Notes under the pieces: model-generated
What the model saw: the letters and a program-made list of their open reading frames with translations, nothing else
What the model was told of the DNA's origin: nothing
Databases searched by the model: none
NCBI GenBank assembly: GCA_023375785.1
Contig: SZWC01000509.1
Location: 1 to 64,000, forward strand
Origin: Penium margaritaceum
Taxonomy: Eukaryota > Streptophyta > Zygnematophyceae > Desmidiales > Peniaceae
Reading direction: 5' to 3'
Length of the DNA: 64,000 nucleotides
Shown here: piece by piece, positions 29,165 through 41,014 of the stretch
Position numbering within the stretch: position 1 is the first letter of the stretch
Layout of the letters: each line of letters opens with the position of its first letter
Translations under genes and position numbers: made by a program

Positions 29165-30070
29165 CATTTCTTCTGGACGATGTGAAGCAGTCCCTTTCTG
29201 TCAGGTTTGACATGAAAGACATGAGAGAGCTCAGTTACTACCTTGGCCTTCAGGTCAAGCGTGACTGGCAGCAGCAGAATTTGGATCTTTCGCAGAGCAC
29301 GTACGTGAGCGACGTCGTCAAGCGCTTCAACATGGCAAGAGAGCGCAAGGACGCAACACCACTGGAAGTGGGAGCGAAGCTGAGCATGGTGCAGACTCTC
29401 GAGGACATGCAAGAGTGCAGCCGCATGGAAGCAGTGCCGTACCAAGCAGCAGTTGGGAGCCTCATGTACGCAGCGGTTGGCATGCGCCTTGACATCAGCC
29501 AAGTAGTGGGAGTGCTCAGCAATTTTTGCGTGAATCCGGGCGTGCCGCATTGGGAGGCAGTGAAGTGCGTGCTGCGCTACCTGGACAGCAGTAGCAGCCC
29601 TTGCCTCACCTTCAACGGTAACAACAGCCCCATCTTCATTGGCTTTGGTGACGCAGATTGGGGAGGTGACCTGGACAAAAGGAGGTCGACCAGTGGGTTC
29701 GTCTTTGTGCTGGGAGGAGGTGCAATTGGTTGGAGGGGCAACAAACAAGAATGTGTCTTCCTCTCCTCCACCGAAGCAAAGTACATCACCTTGAGTGAAG
29801 CAGCAAAGGAATCCGTGTGGCTGCGTGAGCTACTGGCAAGCCTTGGACAGCAGCAGAACGCAGCGACCATCTACTATGATAAGATGAGCGCCATTGCTCT
29901 GACCAAGAATGCAGAGTTTCACACCCTGTACCAAGCACATTGACCTGCGATACCAGTTCACCCGTGAGCTCGTGGCAAAGCAGGTGGTGCAGATCAAGTT
30001 CTGCCCTTCAAGCATGATGTTGGCAGACTCCCTGACCAAGTAGCTGGCAGCTCACCGCTTTCAGTAGCTG
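29165..30070 (+). pseudogene. copia B1 RT tail and RNase H
   Basis: Blocks seen: SVRFDMKDMRELSYYLGLQV, VPYQAAVGSLMYAAVG, ADWGGDLDKRRSTSGFVF, LSSTEAKYITLSEAAKE and LRELLASLGQQQ, which is the conserved copia RT-connection and RNase H order. The matching stretch at 48263-49100 is clearly a sister copy. It is a fragment of a broken element. Confidence 0.88.
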
Positions 30071-30079
30071 AGGGGATAG

Positions 30080-30328
30080 TGCAGACTTGTGTGATTTTTA
30101 TTCTTGTTAAGTGGCAGAATGATGGACATGAGGGTGCCAGAAAGTGAAAAGAATAGGTTGCTTGGTAGAAATCATCTGGAATGACAGCCGCACAGGCGAT
30201 GTTTGACAGGTTCCAACGCACTTGACAGAACTCAATTCAAGGTCTGTTTGATTGAAAGAAGGATTTTCAAATTTTGGAGATCATGGGCCGGGTTCAAGTG
30301 ATGACCTGGGCATTTTCAGCTCAACAGG
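30080..30328 (+). repeat. shared B LTR, left part
   Basis: Aligns with 49115-49360 (TGCGGACTTGTGTGATTTGT, GGACATGAGGGTGC, GGTCGGGTTCAAGTGA). Its last five bases ACAGG are the left target duplication of copia C. Confidence 0.85.
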
Positions 30329-31409
30329 TGTGAAAGTTAGTACTCTCCCAGAATCATAGGTGTCTCAGGAATATTGAGAAATGAGTCTGCTTCTTGTTGA
30401 ATCTCGTTGAGGTCCACATTGCAAATACTGATTTCAAAGAGCACCATTACACTACACACTGGTGATTCAAGAGGATACAGTGATGTCACCAGTACACGGC
30501 TTGTCTCTTGCTCTTCCCAATGATACACATGCTTTACTTAAAAAATGGTGAAGTACCGATGAAGCAATCTACAAATAAAACGGCTACATATATGTACTAG
30601 TCTAATCACTAGGAAATACAAAGCAGCGAGGTGCTTCATCGAGCTCCAGACTGTCCGGTACTCCGGTGTCTGTTCTTGGGCAGTCACAGCCCTACCGGAC
30701 GCCGGTCTCGAGCAACCAAGGTTGGCGGATGCCCAGCGCCCTCGGTACTCGTCAACGGGAGAGGAGCCACTGCTCGCACTCTCGGTCGATTGACGGTTGT
30801 ACCCAGCCCGTCGCTCTCCCTGTGATCGTCCACCATTGGTCTGCTCCTTTATAAAACTGTTCTCTCAATCTCTCGTTCCTCGGCATCCTTCCCTGTTGTT
30901 CCGCAATTGCCACGACAGCATAGGAGATCGAGAGGAGCCGGTGCTCGCACTCTCGGTCCTTGCGTCCAGAGCCATTCTGTTGACTTCCGCAAATCACGCC
31001 AGAATATATCCAGTTCATGTCCATGTCACCATTTTGTAGGATGAGTAGAGCAGAGTAGATAGGGCCGCAGATGGATGGATCAGTAGGACGCCTAAAGAGG
31101 CCTGCCCACAGCCATACCATGCCTCACCACGTAGGACATACAGGAGAGTTGGAAGAGAGTGGCAACCTCTCTCCCGGCTTTCTGTCTTTTGCCGTGCTAA
31201 GTCCCTTAGCCCAGAATGTGTCACTTTTCTCTTTCTGGTCAGTTTTGGCATAAACTATGCCACTTTTCCCCTTTTGCCCATTGCACAACATCCGACCGTT
31301 GAATGGAGTTGAAACTTGGAGGGTAAGGGAATGAAGGCAGGAGCTTTCTGTTGGCTTGTCAGATCAACAATTGGAGGAGAAATGAGAGAGAAAGATGAAT
31401 TTTCCAACA
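30329..31409 (-). repeat. 3' LTR of copia C
   Basis: About 1081 bases, TGTTGGAAAATTCATC...CTAACTTTCACA on the minus strand, matching 44114-45191. The purine tract AAGGGGGGGAA abuts it at 31410-31420. Confidence 0.9.
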
Positions 31410-31420
31410 TTCCCCCCCTT

Positions 31421-32383
31421 GTGTCCCAATCTCGAGAGGAGAGAGGAACCCAAGAAGGAAAATGTCCTGCCTTATGGAAGATGATGAGGGAAGCTGAGGA
31501 CGAGGCACTGAGAAGCGCGGACAGGACATGAACTCCGTCCCCCCCTCCCCCGTGTGAGCCGAGCCAAGTAGGCGGAAGAATGGATGAAGAAGTCCGAAGA
31601 GTGGAAGGGGAGAGAGGGAACAAGAGGATGTGGTTGGGGTGGCAATGGCAGACAGCAGAGTTGGGGATGCAGGAGACATGAAAGCCCTGCCAAGGCCGCC
31701 TACCACCCACACCCCACCCACGACGAAGAGCTGAGAATGCCAGTGCTATGAAGCGTAGGGAATTGCGAAAGTGGAGATGGAGGGCAGGCGAGCCAGACTA
31801 TGTGCAGCAAGAGGAAAAGGGTGGCGACCTGGTAGACAGCGAGGAGAGGAAGCACTGCCGAGGCCGCCTACCAGTGCCACCCTCACTCATGGAAGAGGAG
31901 AGGGAATGTCGGAGAGATGACACGCAGGGATTTGCAAAAGTGGAGACAGTGGTCCGATGAGCACCGGGGAAGCCAGTCCGGTGCGAGAGGAGCAACAGCA
32001 GACATAGGTCAAAGAAGTCCGGGAAAAGTAGAATTAGAGGGTGGGGTGACAGGCGGCCGAGCGAGGAAGTAGTTCGAGGACTGCCTGTCACCAAACCCCT
32101 ACCACCATGATAGGGAAAAGAGTGCTGGTCAGTAATGAAGACGGGTGCAATGGAGAAGTGCGCGATGAGGTCCCCCCCAGGGGAAGCAAGGCGGAGGTGG
32201 GCAAAGTTAAAAAATGTCCGGGGAGAAGAGCGGTCAAGGAGTCAAGGAGATTTGGAAGGTAGCGAGGATCGAAGCGCGTGAGGCACAAGCGGGAATGGAA
32301 TCACGATGCGGGCGAGCGGTAGGAAATGGGAGCAGCAGAAGCAGGCAAAAGGGGCTCCGCGCACGACCACTGGGTTCAATGCA
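31421..32383 (-). other. copia C 3' untranslated region
   Basis: About 1 kb between the RNase H end and the purine tract, very purine-rich on the plus strand. The phrase CAATGCCTCATGTGGGGG or a close variant occurs three times just beside it (about 32377, 32472 and 32543). No conserved domain is seen. It belongs to C by position. Confidence 0.6.
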
Positions 32384-34123
32384 TCATGTGGGGGAACCCG
32401 GGAGGCCAAGCGAGGAACGCGAGAGAGAAGAGTAAAGGGGCGCGGCAGCCCGGAGCGATCCGCGTCTGTGCCAATGCCTCATGTGGGGGGCACAGAAGTG
32501 GAACGTCAGGGCGACACTGCCAACATCCGTCTCCGTCCATCCCAATGCCTCATTTGGGGGGATGGAAGGAGGCAACCCAGAGAGAGAAGAAGAGGGCAGC
32601 GAGACAAGACCAAGGCGAGCGCAAAGGGCAGCATGGCAGTCAGGAGAGAGGGGCTTGGTGAAGATGTCAGCAGTCTGAAGCTTCGTATGAATGTAGAGCA
32701 TGCAAACTTCGCCATCAGCAACGGCATAACGAACGTATTGGTACTGGCGCCGGACATGTTTGGTGTGATCATGGAGAACGCGGTCCTTGGAAAGGGCGAT
32801 GGCACCTTTGTTGTCGCAGCTGATGGGAGTAGCGGGAAGCTAGTCGAACCCAAGTTTGGAGAGCAGCATGCGGAGCTAGACAGCTTCGTGAGTTGCCTCA
32901 CAATCTGTAATGTACTCAGCTTCGACAGAGGACAGGGCCACCACATATTGCCTTTTGGATCGCCAGCTGACGGAGCCACCGTTGAGAAGAAACACATAGC
33001 TTGAGGTGGACCGGCTGGTGGCGTGATCACCAGATAGGTCCGCATCACAGAAACCACGGAGGATGTTGTCGCCGGTGGAGGAGTAGCGAAGTCCAAGCGT
33101 GGTGATGGAGCCTAGATATTGGATGCCGCGTTTGGCAACGGCGATGTGACCATCCGTAGTGTTCTGATAACCCTGGCTGAGGATTCTGACGGCATAGGAA
33201 AGGTCAGGTCGAGTAGCCACAGAGGCGTACATCAGAGACTTGACCATGCTGGGGAAGACCTTGGCAGCAACTGGGGCCAGAATGTCACTAGGAGCTGGGA
33301 TCTTGGTGAGACCATGTTGAGTAGCCACTGAAGTGGCCATGAGATTGGCATCGCCAAGTTGAAACTTTTCAGCAACACGTTGAGCGTAGGTGACCTCGTT
33401 GAGCTGGACATGTCTGCTGCCGGCAGGCTGATGGACCTTAATGCCAAGATAATAGGTTAATGGCCCCATATCACTCATCTCAAAGCGTTGAGACAACTGT
33501 TGTTTGAAGATGACAATGACGGAGAGAGAGGGCCCAAATAGGATGAGGTCGTCGACATAGAGGATAATGCCCAAGGTCTCCTTGCCGGCCAGAAAGTAGA
33601 CTGAGTAGTTGGAGTGAAGACGAGTTAGGCCTTTGCCAAGAAAAAAATCATGTATCTTCAAATTCCACTGGCCTGGCACCTGCTTTAGTCCGTAGAGGGA
33701 GCGCTTCAGATGACAGACCAGATGGGCCTTGCAGGGGTTGGTGAAACCTTCAGGCTGCTTCATGTAGATGGTCTCGTTCAGGTCTCCATTCAGACAGGCT
33801 CACTTCACATCCATCTGATGCAGAATCCAGTTGTTGGAAGCAACAAGTGACAGAATAACATGAATAGACGAGTACTTAGCCACGAGCGCAAACGTGTCAC
33901 TGTAGTTGTCGCCCAGCACTTGACTGTAGCCACGAGCTACAAGTCGTGCTTTGTAGCATTCAGCTTCACCTGCACTGTCGAGTTTCTCGCAAAAGACCCA
34001 TTTGTAGGATATGATGGGTTGATCTGGTGGTTCCGGCACAAGTTCCCAGGTGCCCTGTTTTTGAAGTTGATCAAACTCGTCTTGAGCTGCCTTTTGCCAA
34101 TGATCTGCGCCTGGATGACTCAT
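32384..34123 (-). pseudogene. copia C reverse transcriptase-RNase H region
   Basis: Contains RT blocks KWVFCEKLDSAG, ARLVARGYSQ, HQMDVK, SLYGLKQVPGQWN and LGIILYVDDLILFG, then DMGPLTYYLGIKV, SLMYASVATRPDLSYAVRIL and RNase H (ADLSGDHATSRSTSSYVFLL, ALSSVEAEYI). The tail LQTADIFTKPL ends the polyprotein. It is part of a broken element. Confidence 0.88.
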
Positions 34124-34469
34124 GGCGTCCTTGTAGCTGATGGGATCAATAAATTGCGTAACAAAAACAGCTTTGTCCTCGTTGTCAGCTTCGATGGCCA
34201 GGGCTTGGAAGTAAGTCGGTGTAGTACGCTGACGTGTAGATCTGCGTAGGCTTGGAATGCCAAAGGATGTGATTTTCGGGGCCGAAGCTGATGCCGATCC
34301 TGGATCTGCTTTGAAATGATCTTGTGATACAATTTAAGGAAGAACATCTGCATGCTCATCTGCAATAGGATCAACATTGAACTTTTGAAGTGGTTCCGGT
34401 GCCGGATCCATGTAGATTGTGTTGATCTTTGTAGTCGGGAGGCTCCTGGTCTTGATGAAGCTGGTTTCA

Positions 34470-35840
34470 TCAAAGATTGGTTGACGAGCTCAAGTAGCAG
34501 TTTGTGGTTGGGTCCCACACTCTGTAGATGTCACAATGATCCTCATACCCAAGAAGAATGGCTACCCAGGATCTGGGCTCCACTTTGGAGCAAAGTCCTG
34601 GGCAGATCCAGACATGAGCTGTACAACCAAAAATATGAATTTGTTTAAGATGAGGTTTGTGACCTGTCCAGGCTTCGTATGGAGTGTGCATATTTCTGGG
34701 AAGCTTGGAGGTTGATAGTCTGTTTGTGATGTGGGCAGAAGTACTTAGGGCTTCTCCCCAGAAGACAGATGGAGTGCTGCTGTATGATGCAGCGTTCGTG
34801 TCCATTCCAGCAGCGTTTGAGTCATCCGTTCAACCTTGCCATTCTGCTGTGGGGTATAGGGAATCGTGCGTTGATGCTGAATACCCTTGAGGTTGAAATA
34901 GGCCTGAAGATTGTGGTTGATGAATTCGCCACCGTCGTCAGTGCGTACTTTCTTGATCTTTGCATTGGCTTCGTTTTCAACTTGTCGAATCCAAGTTTGA
35001 ATGATGCATGTAGCTTCATTCTTGTAACGCAGGAGTTTGACCCATACAAAATGACTGTAGTCATCAATGATGACTAGGAAGTAATGCTTGTTGGAAAGGG
35101 AATCTTCTTTTGATGTACCAGAGGTCCACATGGATGAGTTCCAGTTTTGCCGTTGAGCTGGAAGTGGCGTACGTTTCGAAGGGTTTTTTATGTTGTTTTC
35201 CAGTGAGACAGCCACTGCATGGTGCTGCGTCAGAGAGTTTTGACAGTCTAGAAGGAAGATCATGGACAACCTGATCGGTGGCCATCTTGTTCAGAGTTGC
35301 ATAGTTGACGTGCGCCAACTGCCGATGCCACAGTTCTGCGGTAGCATGAGTGGTTGGTGCAGCATTGGTGGCGGCATCCATGAAGGCTATTTCAGGTTCG
35401 CTAGAGATCATGGCAGATGGCACGTCCTCTGAATCAAGAATAATAAGATGCCCTGATCGAGTGGCGACAACTACAAGTTGGCCCTTGGTGTCCAGAACAT
35501 TGCACTTCTTGTCAGCATCGAATATGACCTTGAATCCCTTGTCGTTAATGCGGCCAACTGAAAGAAGGTTAGCTGTGAGTTTAGGAATGTACAAAACTTG
35601 GTCGAAGGTACGTGTCATTTGCTGTCCTTTTAGTGTGATCAGAACTCTCACGCTGCCTTCTCCATAAGCTGGGATCAGTCGACCATCCCCAACTCGGACT
35701 CCTCGTGGCTGTGGGTAATGAGTGAAAGAGGTGTTCCATTCCTTGCGACAAGTCACGTGCTTGGTACAACCAGAGTCAATGATCCAGGTGAGGACGCCAG
35801 CTGCAAGAAGATAGGCACTGTCAACCAAGCACATCACCAA
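34470..35840 (-). pseudogene. copia C protease-integrase region
   Basis: A protease-like start (WIIDSGCTKHVTCRKEW, LLSVGRINDKGFKV), a pre-integrase zinc block (ELWHRQLAHVNYATLNKMA ... CSGCLTGKQHKKPF) and the integrase core (VRTDDGGEFINHNLQAYFN, RTIPYTPQQNGKVERMTQTL). The order is typical for copia. The frame is interrupted. Confidence 0.88.
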
Positions 35841-36099
35841 TTCCTCAAATATAGGACATGATGAATCTTCGGAAGAATGAGGATCCGGACTGGTTTGTTG
35901 AGTGAATTGTGGAATAGAATCATCGTCCGTTGCATGATGCTACTCTGTGGGCTGAAAGCTTGCAAATCCTGAGAGGAGAGCGGAGAAATCAGCCAGGAGG
36001 TTTCAAAAGGCAGCATAAAATGTAGATGGATTTTCTTCTGTCAGAAATGCTCGTGGTTGTCCTTGTGGCCTTCCGGTGCATCGGGGTCATCCTTGATTT

Positions 36100-37310
36100 T
36101 TTCAGGATGGAATCTGCGTGGTGCGGTCCCGACGTTTGTCTGATCGTCTCTAGTGGTTCACGTCTACTGTTTTGGGCGAATCTGAGACTGAGCGTGAGCT
36201 TTCTGGTCGCCTCACGCTATGTGAGCAGGACTTTAGAGAAAGTCAGTTTGCGAAGGGAATAACGTTGTTTTGAATTATATATTGAACATAGACATGATCA
36301 AAACATCTATAGGGCTAGTCATGAGCTTTCCAACGCACCAAACCGCACACGATTCGGCCAAGCGTAGCTCAAGTTATGCTTGCCAAAGCGCAGGTCTCAC
36401 CCACCACAGAAACGCCTAACGCCTCCATGGCGCGCACACGCCGTGGCGCCTTCCTTCACGTGCGAAGCACCTTTCCCAAGGCGCAGATCCAATTGCACGT
36501 GGTGTAGGGGTCCCCTGCACTGTTTCCACACACCCTATCCACTTTTGGGTCGAGTTTGGTGATGGGGTGTGACGAGGTTCGAAACCTGTCCGCGGACCTG
36601 CAGTCAGAATTTTGACAAAGTCCACGAGTAACAAAACGTAATACTGAGTTTCGGACGTCGAGCCATGATTTTGGCTGTCCCCCAGTAACAACCCGCACTA
36701 CTGGATCCGGTGGATGATCCACCTGATCAGGCGGATCATCCACCGGACGCCTCGGCAGGCCTNCCACTTTTGGGTCGAGTTTGGTGATGGGGTGTGACGA
36801 GGTTCGAAACCTGTCCGCGGACCTGCAGTCAGAATTTTTGAACAAGTCCCCGAGTAACAAAACGTACTACTGAGTTTCGGACGTCGAGCCATGATTTTGG
36901 CTGTCCCCCAGTAACAACCCGCACTACTGGATCCGGTGGATGATCCACCTGATCAGGCGGATCATCCACCGGACGCCTCGGCAGGCCTTCCGGAGCAATG
37001 TCTCCAGATGGTATTTTTGTCACTCAATCCGGTCGATTATCCACCGGATTTTGAGTCGCAGCCGGCTCCAAGAGTCGCTGCACACACCCCAACTTTGGAA
37101 GGTCATATCTCCCTCGATACTTGTTCGATTCCGGCGAAACAACTTCCACCGGATTCAGTGACTCGTCAAATTTAAGGGGCAATTATCCATTTTAGGATCG
37201 GAGCAATTCTGCAGTCGCCAGATCCGCCAGAGCGGAGTTTCCACTTTCTGGCGGCTCGTCGGCGCCTCCCGGCACCGCACTTGGGCATGCGGAGGGGTAA
37301 TTTTTCAACA
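36100..37310 (-). repeat. 3' LTR of copia D
   Basis: TGTTGAAAAATTACCCC...CCATCCTGAAA on the minus strand. It shows a purine tract AAGGGGGAGAA at 37311-37321. It is longer than its partner only because of the duplicate ending at the N at 36763. Like LTR A it carries a tRNA-type B-box (GGTTTCGAACC, minus strand). Confidence 0.9.
36539..36990. other. 225-base duplicate around a one-base gap, probable assembly artefact
   Basis: CCACTTTTGGGTCGAGTTTG begins at 36539 and again at 36764, right after the single N at 36763. The sister LTR at 42022-43067 has one copy only. Confidence 0.85.
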
Positions 37311-38880
37311 TTCTCCCCCTTGCACCTGCCATGCCCGCTGCTCCAGCTTGCTCTGACTCATCTTCTGCTGCGCCCTCCAGCCCATCATAGCTGGTCATCT
37401 CAAGCCCGGCCACGCTCATCGCGTGCCGGTTCATGGGTTGCGCTTTGGTCAAGCAATCCGCAAGCATGTTGTGCGTGCTGTAGTGCTGCATCATCACCTG
37501 CCTGTTCTCGACCATGTCCCATGCGTAGTGGTAACGCATGTTGATGTGCTTCATCCTCCTGTGCTGCGTCGGGTTGTTGGTCAGCGAGATGGAGCCGGTG
37601 TTGTCCTCTTGCACCACCGTTGGCTCCTGCTCCGGCACGCCCAGCTCCCCCAACAACCTGCGGAGCCACACCGCCTCCTTGACCGCCTCGGCCATCGTGA
37701 TGTACTCCGCTTCCACTGTGGAGATGGCGACGCAGTCTTGCTTCCTGCTGCACCACGAGACAGCTACACCAGCGAGGAAGAACACGTAGCCGGATGTGGA
37801 CTTCCGCTTGTCCACATCCCCAGCGTAGTCTGCATCCGTGAAGCAGACCAGGCGCAAAGGGTCCGCCCGCCCTTTGCCGTCGAACCTCAGGCGCGCGTGC
37901 CGCGTTGCCTGCAGGTAGCGGAGGATGCGCTTGACCTCCAGCCAGTGTAGTGGCCCTGGATCAGCCACCTACTTGCTCACTTGGCCCACCGCGTAGGCCA
38001 GGTCCGGTCGATTCGCCACCATGGCGTACATGAGGCTGCCCACCGCTGATTGGTAGGGCACCTCTGCCATATCCTCCCGCTCTTCTTTTGTTTGCGGCGC
38101 CATTGCCGCTCTCAGCTCACACGTCGTGGAGACAGGACTGCACACTGGTTTGCAGTCCTCCATGCCGTACCGCTTCAGCACCTCGGCCACGTATTTGGCC
38201 TGTCCCAGCTCAAGCGTGCGCGCCCTCCGGTTCCGCGTAATACTCACCCCAAGGTAGAACTCCAGCTCCCCCATGTCCGACATCTGGAACCTGCTACTCA
38301 GCTGCTCTTTCAGTTGCTGTAGGCTAGGCAGGTCAGAGGAGCACACGATCAGATCGTCCACGTAGAGTGCGACAATCTGATGGAGCTTCTTGCTGCGTCG
38401 CATGTACACGCCGTGATCCGCCTCACAGCGTTTGAAGCCGAGTTGTATCATGAAGCTGTCCATCTGTTGGTACCAGCATCGGGGTGATTATTTTAGCCCG
38501 TACAAGGACTTCCGCAGCTTGCACACCTTGCCCTCCGGCGCCTCCACCCCCTCCGGCACCTCCATGTAGATTTCTTTGTCGATGATGCCGTTGAGGAAGG
38601 CCGTCTTTACGTCCATTTGGTGGAGCTCCATGTCCTTCGTGGCTGCCACCGCAAGGATCGTCCGGATGCTTGTGAACTTGGCGACGGGGGCGAACGTCTC
38701 ATCGTAGTGCTCGCCCTTACGCTGTGCGTACCCCTTCGCCACGAGCCACGCCTTGTACTTATCCACCACACCTTCCTTTGTGAACTTGGTCTTGAAGACC
38801 CACTTAGAGCCGATGACCTTGGCGTCTTTCGGCCTGTCAACCAGCTGCTACGTGTCATTTTCAGCAATGGACGCTAACTC
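37192..38880 (-). pseudogene. copia D reverse transcriptase-RNase H region
   Basis: RT blocks SELASIAEND, KWVFKTKFTKEG, AKGYAQRKGEHYDETFAPVA, MDVKTAFLNGIIDKEIYMEV, VCKLRKSLYGLK and QIVALYVDDLIVCSS are seen, then DMGELEFYLGVSI, VPYQSAVGSLMYAMVANRPD and RNase H (DADYAGDVDKRKSTSGYVFF, AISTVEAEYITMAEAVKE). This is a broken element of the same lineage as A. Confidence 0.9.
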
Positions 38881-38985
38881 CGACATGATGGCGGCTTCCC
38901 ACTGCTTCCCCTCGGGTCGTGCAAGCGCCTCTTGTACTGTCGTCGGTTCCGTTGATGCAGCCAGCATGCACCGTGTCATGCCGAT

Positions 38986-40710
38986 TCATCGACTGGAGCC
39001 TGCGTCGAAACGCTTCCCCGCTCTCCGCTGCCTCCCGCTGCGGCGCGGCAGTCTTGGCGGCGTCTCGTCGCTCTGCTGCGATCCTTCCGAATCAGCCCGC
39101 TCTGGTGAATCATCGACCGGACGGCTCCCCGAGGATCCATCCCGCTCCGGTGAACCATCAACCGGACGGGCGGTGCGTCCGGAGTATTTTTCTACGACGC
39201 CCGACGCGAACTCTGCCGGGAGTGCGCGCTTCGGCACCCGCGGTGCCTCCTTCGACGGATCATTCCGCCGGATCTCCAGCCCAGCTGCATCGTCGTCGGA
39301 GTCCTCCGCGTCAGCTGCTGCTCTTGCTGCACCGCCGCGCTCCGACGCCGCATCATCGACTTCCGCGTCCGCCGGCTCCTCCTCGTAGTCAAGGAGCTGG
39401 AACCACTCCCCCTGTTTTGGAGTGTTCCCGGCGCTCATGTCGTTGCTGCTGCTGCTGAAGCTTTGCTGCTCGTCGAACTCGACGTCACGGCTGTGGATGA
39501 TCTCTTGCGTGCACGGGTCCCAGAGCCGATATGCCTTTTGCGCACTCTCGTAGCCGAGGAACAAGCACGGCTTCGCCCGCGGTTCTAGCTTGCTGTCGCG
39601 TCGTTGCGTCGCCTGCACCATCGCATGCGCCTTGCACCTGAACACCTTCAAGTGCGCCACGTTTGGCTTGCGCCCGCTCCAAACCTCCTGCGGCTTCTTC
39701 CAGCCGCCCTTACCCTTCAACACCGCTGTTGGGGTGAGGTTGATGGTGTAGCTCGCTGTACGCACAACTTCTGCCCAGAACCCTCGCGGCAACCCCGCAT
39801 CCACAAGCATGGCCTGCACCATGTTGAGCAGAGTCTGGTTCGCCCGCTCCACCACTCCGTTGGACTGTGGCGAGTACGGCGTAGTGGGTTCCCACTTGAT
39901 GCCCTGCTGCTTCATCCACCCGCTATAGCCGACGTACTCTCCGCCATTTTTGCTGCGTAGCGCTCTGACCTTCCGGCCAGTCTGCCTCTCCACCGCTGCG
40001 ACGTACTCCTTCAGCCGGTCCAGGATCTTGCCCTTCCGATTCATGAAGTACACGTAGACTTTTCTGCTACAGTCGTCAATGAAGGTGACAAAGTATCTCA
40101 AGCCGCTATTTGATGGCGTTTTGAACGGTCCGCACACGTCGCTGTGCACGACCTCCAGTAGGTCCTTTGCACAAGCCTCGTTCTCATTGAACGGCTTGCG
40201 CCGCGCCTTGCCCAAAATGCAAGGCTTGCACTTTTTGTGCGCTGCTGCATCTGCTACCGCATCTGCTGTACAGTCGATGACGAGGCCGCGCACCATGTCG
40301 CGCTTCGCCATCTCCTTAACGGTTGCGGGCGCCGAATGCCCCAATCGTCGGTGCCAGAGCTCCAGATCAGCTCTCCCTCCCTTGGCCATGTTGACGACGC
40401 GCTCATGCGAGTCTGTTGCGTCCGATGCCGCGGGGACCACCTTGGTCTCCACGATGTAGAGACCGCCCTTGCGCTTCGCATCCAGCACGACCTCGCCGTC
40501 GCCGTCGATGGGCACCACTGCGCCTATCCTGCGGAAGAGCACCTCATACCCCTTGTCCGGCAAGAGACTGACACTCAGGATGTCAGCCAGGCCGGGGACA
40601 TGCTGCACATCACGGATTGTGCACAGCTCCTTCTTACCGCCCACCACGACTTCCACCTCCACGTCGCCTTGGCCGGCCGCCGGCTCGACTTTGTCGTTCG
40701 CGACCACCAT
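38986..40710 (-). pseudogene. copia D integrase region
   Basis: A long open stretch with a pre-integrase zinc block (ELWHRRLGHSAPATVKEMA ... CKPCILGKARRKPF), an integrase core (LLEVVHSDVCGPFKTPSNSG, YFVTFIDDCSRKVYVYFMN, TTPYSPQSNGVVERANQTLL), VWSGRKPNVAHLKVFRCKAH, and an acidic tail ending PRLPRRSGRQRRAG. It would insert the cDNA. Confidence 0.92.
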
Positions 40711-41013
40711 CGACTTTGAGGACTTCTCGTAGGTGACGAACCCCNGCCCTCGCGCTTCGCCTCCAGCACGACCTCGCCGTCGCCGTCGATGCGCACCACT
40801 GCGCCTTTCCTGCGGAAGAGCACCTCATACCCCTTGTCCGGCAAGAGACTGACACTCAGGATGTCAGCCAGGCCGGGGACATGCTGCACATCACGGATTG
40901 TGCACAGCTCCTTCTTACCGCCCACCACGACTTCCACCTCCACGTCGCCTTGGCCGGCCGCCGGCTCGACTTTGTCGTTCGCGACCACCATCGACTTTGA
41001 GGACTTCTCGTAG
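40471..41013. other. 281-base duplicate around a one-base gap, probable assembly artefact
   Basis: GCGCTTCGC.TCCAGCACGAC begins near 40471 and again near 40752, with a single N at 40745. The copies differ at only a few bases. It lies inside the protease region of D. Confidence 0.8.
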
Positions 41014-41014
41014 G

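Larger units (their letters stand above)
29121..30328 (+). mobile_element. Ty1-copia B1, 3' fragment with the first part of an LTR
   Basis: Reads from the end of reverse transcriptase through RNase H, then the purine tract GCTGAGGGGATAG and the first ~249 bases of an LTR (from 30080, TGCAGACTTGTGTG). At 30328 the LTR is cut by copia C. The rest of the same LTR continues at 45192. It is a partial fossil with no left end visible. Confidence 0.85.
30329..36099 (-). mobile_element. Ty1-copia C, left (3') part
   Basis: The 3' half of a minus-strand copia element whose other half is at 43068-45191, because copia D is inserted between. It holds the 3' LTR, a roughly 1-kb untranslated-looking 3' region, RNase H, reverse transcriptase, integrase and the protease region. 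The target duplication ACAGG lies at 30324-30328 and 45192-45196. LTR divergence is around 10% by eye, older than D. Coding is interrupted in several places. Confidence 0.9.
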
